Shown: piece after piece, positions 1 to 5,653 of the stretch
Position numbering within the stretch: position 1 is the stretch's first letter
Layout of the letters: every line of letters begins with the position of its first letter
NCBI GenBank assembly: GCA_016204595.1
Contig: JACQKJ010000024.1
Span: forward strand, 1-8,684
DNA from: Candidatus Komeilibacteria bacterium
GTDB lineage: Bacteria > Patescibacteriota > Patescibacteriia > UBA1558 > 2-01-FULL-52-15
DNA length: 8,684 nucleotides
Reading direction: 5' to 3'
The notes under the pieces: model-generated
What the model saw: only the letters and a program-made list of their open reading frames with translations
Told to the model about the DNA's origin: nothing
Database searches by the model: none
Made by a program: the position numbers and the translations under genes

Positions 1-9
1 CGCATGCTC

Positions 10-27
10 CGGTCACTTCTGTGACCG
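10..27. repeat. Small perfect hairpin upstream of the first gene
   Basis: CGGTCAC and GTGACCG form a perfect 7-bp stem around a TTCT loop. It sits 18 nt before the first start codon. No T-tract follows, so it is not a standard intrinsic terminator as seen. It may be the 3' end of an upstream transcript cut by the window edge, or a leader hairpin. An in-frame TGA (22-24) inside the 3' arm blocks any upstream extension of the first gene. Confidence 0.5.
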
Positions 28-45
28 CGACCTGCTTCTAACGGG

Positions 46-501
46 ATGAACCTCGCAGGACAGATCGAGGAGGTTTTGAAACTCGCTGCCGAGACCGGAG
101 ACCGGTGCATCGTGATGTCAGAACATCGAGATCCCTTCGTGATCATGGGGTTGCCGCAATACCGCGAGCTTCTGAAAACGGCCGCAGGCAAGGAACATAT
201 CGCCTCCATGACCGAGTCTGAGCTGCTCGATAAGATCAATCAGGATATTGCCGAATGGCGCGAATCACGGCAGGAGGAGCTTTCGGAGTATGATATAGCG
301 CAGTTCCGGGTTGACCCCGTTAGAGGGCAACTCTCTAACGGGGTTGACCCGGGCGGTTCTGCAGCCCCGAACCCTCCGCGCGCCCGTAAAACGCAGGATG
401 CGCATGTCCGGAAGGCCTTAGAGATGCATATACCGAATTTGCCCATTGTGGAGGATGAGGGCGAAGCCAAGCCAGAATATCATCTGGAGCCGCTCGAGTA
501 A
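46..501 (+). CDS. Hypothetical protein, Phd-antitoxin-like N-terminal region
   Basis: This encodes 151 residues with no signal peptide or membrane segment. I cannot assign a function. Residues 1-45 read GDRCIVMSEHRDPFVIMGLPQYRELL. This has the shape of the Phd/YefM antitoxin fold, with a beta strand ending in a hydrophobic run followed by a x-x-Y-x-x-L helix, but the resemblance is weak. A helical acidic stretch follows at about 54-85 (ESELLDKINQDIAEWRESRQEE). Next comes a low-complexity linker (about 86-115) and a short acidic end finishing YHLEPLE. From memory, small proteins of this plan (an NxDIAEW-type helix, a linker, then YHLEPxE) recur in Parcubacteria genomes; I could not check this. 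The linker contains a palindromic DNA element in frame (308-350). ATG at 46 is the first start after an in-frame stop at 22-24. No Shine-Dalgarno sequence precedes it. No toxin partner lies downstream, so a toxin-antitoxin role is not supported. Confidence 0.72.
   Translation: MNLAGQIEEVLKLAAETGDRCIVMSEHRDPFVIMGLPQYRELLKTAAGKEHIASMTESELLDKINQDIAEWRESRQEELSEYDIAQFRVDPVRGQLSNGVDPGGSAAPNPPRARKTQDAHVRKALEMHIPNLPIVEDEGEAKPEYHLEPLE
308..350. repeat. Palindromic element inside a coding sequence
   Basis: A perfect 11-bp inverted repeat, CCCCGTTAGAG (315-325) and CTCTAACGGGG (333-343), surrounds a 7-nt loop. The 10-bp direct repeat GGGTTGACCC (308-317 and 341-350) lies at both ends, and is itself nearly palindromic. 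The unit is read in frame as residues 88-102 of the hypothetical protein, giving VDPVRGQLSNGVDP in a region that looks disordered. The architecture resembles a small palindromic mobile element tolerated in a coding region, as known for Rickettsia palindromic elements. Whether it is dispersed in this genome cannot be seen from the window. Confidence 0.75.
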
Positions 502-556
502 TAATGTGCTAAGGTAAGCTAAAAGTCTTAGAAAACAGAATCAGGCCCATTATGGC

Positions 557-584
557 TTGCAAAAAAAAAGAAACGTGCTATAAT
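557..584 (+). promoter_or_regulatory. Extended -10 sigma70-type promoter for tuf and the S10 operon
   Basis: The -35 candidate TTGCAA (557-562) is 16 nt from a consensus -10 TATAAT (579-584). TG at 576-577 gives the extended -10 form TGCTATAAT. The spacer is A-rich (a run of nine A at 561-569). Transcription would begin near 590-592, leaving a 5' leader of about 147 nt before tuf. It is the best promoter-like sequence I see in the window and sits where a superoperon promoter is expected. Confidence 0.75.
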
Positions 585-600
585 CGCTATGCTTTAAAAA

Positions 601-622
601 CCCTCATAGTACAAAAAGAGGG
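601..622 (+). other. Small stem-loop early in the tuf leader
   Basis: CCCTC (601-605) can pair with GAGGG (618-622) around a 12-nt A-rich loop, about 10 nt after the predicted transcription start. It could stabilise the mRNA 5' end. Support is only the 5-bp complementarity, so the call is weak. Confidence 0.3.
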
Positions 623-654
623 AGAAATTTTAAGAAATAACATTAATTAATAAC

Positions 655-718
655 GGCAACTGGTTACAAAGACTTATAATCCGCCGAAGCCTTGGCGAAG
701 GCGGACAAGGTCGTTGCT
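655..718 (+). promoter_or_regulatory. Extended structured hairpin in the tuf 5' leader
   Basis: Three nested stems stack into one long hairpin. GGCAAC (655-660) pairs with GTTGCT (713-718) with one G-U. GACTT (671-675) pairs with AAGGTC bases 708-712 with one G-U. TCCGCC (680-685) pairs with GGCGGA (700-705). Inside the last, GCC (689-691) pairs with GGC (694-696) across a symmetric GAA/GAA internal loop. The 3' sides are continuous, so the stems could stack coaxially. The base ends 3 nt before the tuf Shine-Dalgarno sequence, a position suited to controlling EF-Tu translation or mRNA stability. A regulatory role is inferred. Confidence 0.5.
680..705. repeat. TCCGCC...GGCGGA interrupted palindrome
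   Basis: The 26-bp unit consists of TCCGCC, GAA, GCC, TT, GGC, GAA and GGCGGA. It is symmetric apart from the two GAA blocks, which face each other. I associate palindromes of this form with intergenic regions of Candidate Phyla Radiation genomes, from memory only. Here it forms the tip of the tuf leader hairpin. Confidence 0.55.
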
Positions 719-721
719 CGT

Positions 722-727
722 AAGGAG
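722..727 (+). promoter_or_regulatory. Shine-Dalgarno sequence of tuf
   Basis: AAGGAG ends 10 nt before the tuf ATG at 738 and fixes the start. It follows the 655-718 hairpin by 3 nt. Confidence 0.85.
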
Positions 728-737
728 TTAGTATTCT

Positions 738-1925
<1,188 letters not shown>

Positions 1926-1931
1926 TTCGGC

Positions 1932-1971
1932 CATCCAGCCCCAGTTCGCCAGGGCGAACTGGGGCTGGATG
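1932..1971. repeat. 19-bp perfect inverted repeat between tuf and rpsJ
   Basis: Positions 1932-1950 and 1953-1971 are exact reverse complements (CATCCAGCCCCAGTTCGCC and its mate) with two bases between them, so the RNA would fold into a near-continuous GC-rich hairpin. It begins 6 nt after the tuf stop and ends 18 nt before the rpsJ ATG. The sequence after it (GCAGTGTTTGAAG) has no real T-tract, so readthrough is likely. It may be a dispersed palindrome, an mRNA-processing or stability element, or a partial attenuator that lowers rpsJ relative to tuf. Confidence 0.85.
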
Positions 1972-1989
1972 CAGTGTTTGAAGAAACGC

Positions 1990-2325
1990 ATGGCAGAAAA
2001 AAAGAAAACAGATCAGCCTGAACAGTCGCGTCTTCGCATCAAGATCAAGGCCTATGACCATAAGATCATAGACCAGTCGGTGAAAACGATCATTGACACG
2101 GTGCTGCGAAGCGGGGCGACGGTGGTGGGCCCGGTGCCGCTGCCGGTCGAGAAGACGAAATATACGGTATTGCGATCCACGTTCGTGCATAAAAATGCAC
2201 GGGACCAGTATGAAATGCGGGTGCACAAGCGGCTGATAGACATTCTGGAGCCTTCACCAAAAACGATCGACGCACTGACCAACCTGAATTTACCTGCAGG
2301 CGTGGACGTAGAAATAAAAATGTAA
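1990..2325 (+). CDS. rpsJ: 30S ribosomal protein S10 (NusE)
   Basis: S10 is a small-subunit head protein that in other bacteria also pairs with NusB in transcription antitermination. The 111-residue product matches the family across its length: RIKIKAYDHKIIDQ, GPVPLP, KNARDQYEMRVHKRLIDI and AGVDVEI. A lysine-rich N-terminal extension of about 10 residues (MAEKKKTDQP) makes it slightly longer than the usual 102-105. ATG at 1990 is chosen because family similarity begins just after it. The frame stays open upstream to 1864, but those codons are tuf and hairpin sequence in another frame, and M at 1969 would add QCLKKR. The Shine-Dalgarno sequence is weak. The 64-nt gap from tuf and the 275-nt gap to rplC are the only loose joints in the operon. 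Confidence 0.98.
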   Translation: MAEKKKTDQPEQSRLRIKIKAYDHKIIDQSVKTIIDTVLRSGATVVGPVPLPVEKTKYTVLRSTFVHKNARDQYEMRVHKRLIDILEPSPKTIDALTNLNLPAGVDVEIKM

Positions 2326-2333
2326 CATAAAAA

Positions 2334-2342
2334 GAAGACGAC
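2334..2342 (+). repeat. Left copy of 9-bp direct repeat GAAGACGAC
   Basis: GAAGACGAC occurs here, 8 nt after the rpsJ stop, and again at 2591-2599, immediately before the rplC start. The two copies bound 248 nt of sequence and could be a target-site duplication. Both exact copies are seen; the duplication is inference. Confidence 0.5.
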
Positions 2343-2378
2343 CCGGCGTTCCCGGATCTCGATACTCTAACCGTCGAG

Positions 2379-2394
2379 TCCGCCAGCTAGCGGA
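2379..2394. repeat. TCCGCCAGCTAGCGGA near-palindrome
   Basis: This 16-bp unit is palindromic except for one C/A pair (2384/2389). It shares the TCCGCC...GCGGA ends with the tuf leader palindrome at 680-705 and may belong to the same general class of small intergenic palindromes. Confidence 0.5.
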
Positions 2395-2468
2395 TGATGA
2401 AGTGGATATCAGAAACGGAGACGCGATAAGGAGCATATACAAAACATCGGCATCTGCAATGAGTCGTT

Positions 2469-2490
2469 GTGCGACCGGAAGCGGTCGCGC
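2469..2490 (+). other. Stable hairpin with GAAG loop
   Basis: GTGCGACCG (2469-2477) pairs with CGGTCGCGC (2482-2490), nine pairs including one G-U, around the tetraloop GAAG. No T-run follows, so it is not a standard terminator. Confidence 0.55.
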
Positions 2491-2506
2491 GAGGAGCGAA
2501 TAGAAG

Positions 2507-2569
2507 CCATGATTGTGTCCTTGCGAGCGCCGTGCGGCGCCGGTGCTGGTCGTAAAGATAGAATCATGG
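2507..2569 (+). other. Long-range stem enclosing a GC hairpin
   Basis: CCATGATT (2507-2514) is an exact reverse complement of AATCATGG (2562-2569). After a G/G mismatch the stem continues with TGTC (2516-2519) against GATA (2557-2560), including one G-U. Inside, GCGCC (2527-2531) pairs with GGCGC (2536-2540). The structure ends 31 nt before the rplC start and could shield or present it. Confidence 0.45.
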
Positions 2570-2590
2570 TTTTTAACTTGCGAGTATAAC

Positions 2591-2599
2591 GAAGACGAC
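2591..2599 (+). repeat. Right copy of 9-bp direct repeat GAAGACGAC
   Basis: This is the second exact copy of the repeat at 2334-2342. It ends one base before the rplC GTG start. Removing one copy and the intervening sequence would leave rpsJ and rplC 18 nt apart, in line with the tight spacing elsewhere. Confidence 0.5.
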
Positions 2600-2600
2600 A

Positions 2601-3386
2601 GTGAAATTCATTCTTGGTAAAAAATTGCAAATGACTCAGCGGTTCAACGACACAGGCGTTGTGCCGGTGACTGTCGTGTCCGCAGGCCCGTGCACCGTTA
2701 CGTATGTGAAAGGAGAGAAGGACGGGTATCGGGCCATACAGATCGGCTTTGAGACCTCGCGCAAGAAGCTCACCAAGTCACTCGAAGGCCACTTGAAAGA
2801 CCTGGCGCATTTCAAATTTTTGGGAGAATTCAGAACTGACGCCGAAGCCAAGCGGGGACAGATGCTTTCGGTCGGCATGTTCAAGCCCGGAGACACGGTG
2901 CAGGTGACGGGTGTTTCAAAAGGAAAAGGATTTCAAGGAGTGGTGAAGCGGCATCATTTCAGCGGATCGCCAAAAACGCACGGGCACAAAGATCAGCTGC
3001 GGATGCCGGGCAGTATCGGCGCGACCGAACCGAAGCATGTGCTTCGGGGTACCCGCATGGGCGGACACCTGGGAGCGGATCAGGTAACGGTCAAGAATCT
3101 GGAGGTCGTGGAAGTTGATGAAGCGAAGAATTTATTGTATCTGAAGGGCGCGGTGCCTGGCGCGTATCACGCGGTTCTGGCTATCAGCGGAGAAGGCGAA
3201 GCTGTCTTTGGGGAGCCTGCAGCAGGGCCGGCAGCGAATGAGGAGAACAAGGCGGATGTGACAACCGGGCATGAAGCGCAGGAAATAAAACCCGAGGCGG
3301 CTCCAGAAAGCCTTGACGCCACCGAAACGGTGCCCGCCGCAGCCGCTGAGCAGGTACGTGTAGAAAAGAAAGAGGACAAGAAATAA
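2601..3386 (+). CDS. rplC: 50S ribosomal protein L3 with long C-terminal tail
   Basis: L3 is an early-assembly large-subunit protein whose loop reaches towards the peptidyl-transferase centre. Residues 1-195 are the L3 core: MKFILGKKLQMTQ, VTYVKGEKDGYRAIQIGF, VTGVSKGKGFQGVVKRHHFSG, DQLRMPGSIG, GTRMGGHLG and VTVKNLEVVEVD...LYLKGAVPGA. About 66 residues follow that L3 normally lacks. They are rich in Ala, Glu and Pro, net acidic, and end in VEKKEDKK, so they are probably disordered. The segment GSIGATEPKHV lacks the glutamine that PrmB methylates in E. coli L3 (GSIGQNQ). The start is GTG at 2601, supported by the family N-terminus MKFILGKKL; ATG at 2631 would remove it. No clear Shine-Dalgarno sequence is present. 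Confidence 0.97.
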   Translation: MKFILGKKLQMTQRFNDTGVVPVTVVSAGPCTVTYVKGEKDGYRAIQIGFETSRKKLTKSLEGHLKDLAHFKFLGEFRTDAEAKRGQMLSVGMFKPGDTVQVTGVSKGKGFQGVVKRHHFSGSPKTHGHKDQLRMPGSIGATEPKHVLRGTRMGGHLGADQVTVKNLEVVEVDEAKNLLYLKGAVPGAYHAVLAISGEGEAVFGEPAAGPAANEENKADVTTGHEAQEIKPEAAPESLDATETVPAAAAEQVRVEKKEDKK

Positions 3387-3388
3387 CG

Positions 3389-4027
3389 ATGGCAGACAGA
3401 GCAGTACCAGTGTACGGTGAAGCAGGAGAAAAGGTAGGCACGCAGAAATTGAACGCGGCCGTCTTCGGCGTACCATTCAAGGACCCGGTCGTGCATCAGG
3501 CAGTGACCGCTCAGATGGCGAATCGCAGACAGGTCCTCGCGCATACGAAAGGCAGAGGCGATGTGCGCGGCGGCGGCAAGAAGCCGTGGAAACAGAAAGG
3601 TACCGGACGAGCGCGCCACGGATCTACCAGATCTCCGTTGTGGGTAGGCGGCGGCATCACCTTTGGCCCGACCAAGGAGCGCAATTTTGGCATAAAAATA
3701 AATAAGCAGGTTCGCAAGCAGGCGCTGCGGATGGTTTTGAGCGACAAAGCGGCGAGCGACCGGCTTGTCGTCATTTCAGACTGGATTGCCACCGAGGGCA
3801 AGGCGAAAAAACTGGCGGCATTTTTGAAAGCACTCCCCGTCAGCGGCAAAAAAATGATGTTGGTGACCGAACCAGCCGATGCATCGGTCATACGCGCAGC
3901 GAAAAATCTTGCGAAGGCGATAACTATCAACGTCGGAAGCCTGAATGTGGTGGATGTGATGAAATATGAATATTTGGTGGTGCCGAAAAAATTGATCGCG
4001 ACAATCGATAAAAGATACGGAGCATAG
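3389..4027 (+). CDS. rplD: 50S ribosomal protein L4
   Basis: L4 is a primary 23S rRNA-binding protein whose extended loop lines the exit-tunnel constriction beside L22. In E. coli it also represses the S10 operon. The 212-residue product is full length. The loop segment (about 54-95) is well conserved: GRGDVRGGGKKPWKQKGTGRARHGSTRSPLW, then GGGITFGP, with the KQKGTGRARHGS core intact. The globular part contains NKQVRKQALRMVLSDK and ends near LNVVDVMKYEYLVVPKKLI. ATG follows the rplC stop after 2 nt. An AGAGGA at 3371-3376 is a poor, distant Shine-Dalgarno sequence, so coupling to rplC is likely. Whether L4 regulates this operon, and through which leader, cannot be told. Confidence 0.98.
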   Translation: MADRAVPVYGEAGEKVGTQKLNAAVFGVPFKDPVVHQAVTAQMANRRQVLAHTKGRGDVRGGGKKPWKQKGTGRARHGSTRSPLWVGGGITFGPTKERNFGIKINKQVRKQALRMVLSDKAASDRLVVISDWIATEGKAKKLAAFLKALPVSGKKMMLVTEPADASVIRAAKNLAKAITINVGSLNVVDVMKYEYLVVPKKLIATIDKRYGA

Positions 4028-4028
4028 T

Positions 4029-4466
4029 ATGAGTTTATTCGACCGATTTAAAAAAGAAAAAAAACACGCGGCGCCTGCTCATAAGCAGAAAGAAAAGGAG
4101 CCGGCGACATTGACCGTGCGCCAGGAGCAGGAAGCTGCCCGGAAGGTGAGCGTCACAAAGCTAAAAAAGTTCGCGACGGGCATCGTCGCGCAGCGGATAC
4201 TCCTGAAGCCGATCGTTTCTGAAAAATCCGCGCATCTGCACACGCTTCGCCAATATGTATTCAAGGTGTCGCCGCAGGCGAACAAGATCTCGGTCAAAAA
4301 AGCGATCTACGAAGCATATCATGAGGAACCGGCTTCAGTCCGCATTATCCGGGTGCAGGGCAAGCGCGTGGTGCGCGGTACGGTTCGCGGACAGCGCAGC
4401 TCGTATAAGAAAGCGATCGTGATGATGCCCAAGGGCGTGACGCTGCCGATCTACGAAGGAGTGTAA
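4029..4466 (+). CDS. rplW: 50S ribosomal protein L23 with N-terminal extension
   Basis: L23 sits at the tunnel exit and is the docking site for trigger factor and SRP. The core begins near residue 56 (RILLKPIVSEKSAHL) and runs through YVFKVSPQANKISVKKAIYEAY, VRIIRVQGKRVVRGTVRGQRSSYKKAIV and LPIYEGV. The trigger-factor contact VSEK is present (63-66). The first 55 residues (MSLFDRFKKEKKHAAPAHKQ...) are a highly charged, Lys-rich extension absent from typical L23 (about 95-100 residues). I associate such extensions with Parcubacteria. The gene starts 1 nt after rplD, with GGAG (4019-4022) 6 nt before the ATG. Confidence 0.97.
   Translation: MSLFDRFKKEKKHAAPAHKQKEKEPATLTVRQEQEAARKVSVTKLKKFATGIVAQRILLKPIVSEKSAHLHTLRQYVFKVSPQANKISVKKAIYEAYHEEPASVRIIRVQGKRVVRGTVRGQRSSYKKAIVMMPKGVTLPIYEGV
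4456..4461 (+). promoter_or_regulatory. Shine-Dalgarno sequence of rplB
   Basis: AAGGAG lies in the last codons of rplW, 9 nt before the rplB ATG at 4471. It is the clearest ribosome-binding site inside the packed part of the operon. Confidence 0.75.
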
Positions 4467-4470
4467 ACCT

Positions 4471-5316
4471 ATGGCACGACTTGTTATCTACAGACCAATT
4501 ACTTCCGGCTTGCGCCACGCAAGCGTCATTAGGGATGCGGAACTCCACAAGGGTAATGCACATAAATCGCTTCGCACCATCAAAAAGCGCCAAGGCGGAA
4601 GGAATGCGCAGGGCAAGATTACGGTACGCCACAAGGGAGGCGGTGCAAAACGTTTTATTCGTATCATCGATTTCAAACGGGATAAGTATAATATTCCTGC
4701 GAAGGTTGTTTCGGTGGAGTACGATCCGAACCGCAATGCGCGCATCGCCCTGCTTAACTATCGCGACGGTGAGAAGCGCTATATCGTAGCGCCGCAGGGC
4801 ATCACGGTGGGCACTGAGCTTGTCTCATCCGACAGTATTGCCGAGATCAAAACAGGCAATCATTTGAAACTGAAAAATATACCGACCGGTATGGCGGTAT
4901 ACAATGTTGAATTAACACCCGGACGAGGCGGTCAGATCTGCAGATCTGCAGGAAATTATGCCACCCTGAATTCCCTTGATAGCGGACGGGCGCTACTGAA
5001 AATGCCGTCAGGTGAAATACGGACCGTATCCGAGGAGTGTATGGCGACCGTTGGCATGGCGTCCAACCCGGAACATCGTAACATCCGCTGGGGTAAAGCA
5101 GGGCGTATGCGGCACCGAGGCATCAAACCGACCGTTCGCGGTAAAGTCATGAATCCGGTTGATCATCCGCACGGCGGAGGCGAAGGCAAGCATCCGATCG
5201 GATTGAAACACCCGAAGACCTACACAGGTAAGATCGCCATGGGCGTCAAGACGCGCAGGCAGCGGAAATATTCGAATGCATCCATTATCAACCGCCGTAA
5301 GGGCAGGAACACGTAA
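4471..5316 (+). CDS. rplB: 50S ribosomal protein L2
   Basis: L2 is required for subunit association and peptidyl-transferase activity. The 281-residue product has the family's usual length and both RNA-binding domains. Visible motifs are YRPITSGLRHASV, KKRQGGRNAQGKITVRHKGGG, RIIDFKRDKYNIPAKVVSVEYDPNRNARIALLNY, GGQICRSAGNYA, PSGEIRTV, NIRWGKAGRMRHRGIKPTVRG and NPVDHPHGGGEGK (228-240). His232 matches the essential His229 of E. coli. The C-terminus TRRQRKYSNASIINRRKGRN is basic. The gene begins 4 nt after rplW and ends 17 nt before rpsS. Confidence 0.99.
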   Translation: MARLVIYRPITSGLRHASVIRDAELHKGNAHKSLRTIKKRQGGRNAQGKITVRHKGGGAKRFIRIIDFKRDKYNIPAKVVSVEYDPNRNARIALLNYRDGEKRYIVAPQGITVGTELVSSDSIAEIKTGNHLKLKNIPTGMAVYNVELTPGRGGQICRSAGNYATLNSLDSGRALLKMPSGEIRTVSEECMATVGMASNPEHRNIRWGKAGRMRHRGIKPTVRGKVMNPVDHPHGGGEGKHPIGLKHPKTYTGKIAMGVKTRRQRKYSNASIINRRKGRNT

Positions 5317-5333
5317 TACACAGTGAGAATTCT

Positions 5334-5651
5334 ATGTCACGAAGCTTAAAAAAAGGACCATTCGTAGACCATCGGCTTATCAGCAAGCTGAGCAAGATAC
5401 AGCCGGACAGCAAGACCGTTATCAAGACATGGTCGCGTAATTGCACGATCGTGCCTGAGATGGTAGGGTTCACGTTCGGCGTACACAATGGCAGGTCACA
5501 TACCCCGGTTTTCGTGGTGGAAAACATGGTCGGTCATAAGCTTGGGGAATTCGCCCCGACCCGAAAATTTGTTGTTCATGGCGGCAAGATGGCGAAATCG
5601 CAGGCAGAATCGGCAGCGCCCGCACCGCAACCTGCTGCACCAACGAAGTAA
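5334..5651 (+). CDS. rpsS: 30S ribosomal protein S19
   Basis: S19 is a head protein of the small subunit that contacts S13 and the A-site tRNA region. The core (residues 1-88) is conserved: MSRSLKKGPFVD, KTWSRNCTIVPEMVGFTFGVHNGRSHTPVFVVENMVGHKLGEFAPTRKF and HGGK. A short Ala/Pro-rich tail of about 15 residues (AESAAPAPQPAAPTK) makes it 105 residues against the usual 90-93. The ATG follows rplB after 17 nt. The upstream GTGAG is only a weak Shine-Dalgarno sequence. Confidence 0.98.
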   Translation: MSRSLKKGPFVDHRLISKLSKIQPDSKTVIKTWSRNCTIVPEMVGFTFGVHNGRSHTPVFVVENMVGHKLGEFAPTRKFVVHGGKMAKSQAESAAPAPQPAAPTK

Positions 5652-5653
5652 TC

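Larger units (their letters stand above)
2326..2600 (+). other. 275-nt rpsJ-rplC gap with potential RNA structure
   Basis: No convincing gene lies here. Several complementary segments are visible: CTCGA/TCGAG (2358-2362 with 2374-2378), the near-palindrome at 2379-2394, a 9-bp hairpin at 2469-2490, and a long-range stem joining 2507-2519 to 2557-2569 around an inner GC hairpin. A 9-bp direct repeat lies at both ends. A Shine-Dalgarno-like AAGGAG (2428-2433) precedes a frame open to 2589 but has no standard start at the right distance. I see no good promoter or T-tract terminator. The gap may be an operon-internal regulatory leader for rplC or an inserted element. Confidence 0.5.

Noticed and set aside
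46..501. A toxin-antitoxin module at the left edge
   Set aside because: The N-terminal resemblance to Phd/YefM is weak, and no toxin-like gene follows before tuf.
675..680. A second TATAAT in the tuf leader as a promoter
   Set aside because: No acceptable -35 lies 16-18 nt upstream, and the bases fit the leader hairpin. The extended -10 promoter at 557-584 is far better.
1932..1980. Intrinsic transcription terminator after tuf
   Set aside because: The stem is strong, but the following bases GCAGTGTTTG lack a T-tract, and the ribosomal operon continues in the same direction.
2409..2630. A minus-strand open frame of 73 codons covering the rpsJ-rplC gap
   Set aside because: It has no recognisable domain, no ribosome-binding site that I can support, and overlaps the rplC start.
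4933..4948. Tandem 8-bp repeat CAGATCTG in rplB
   Set aside because: It encodes the conserved L2 segment GGQICRSAG, so it is a coincidence of codon choice.
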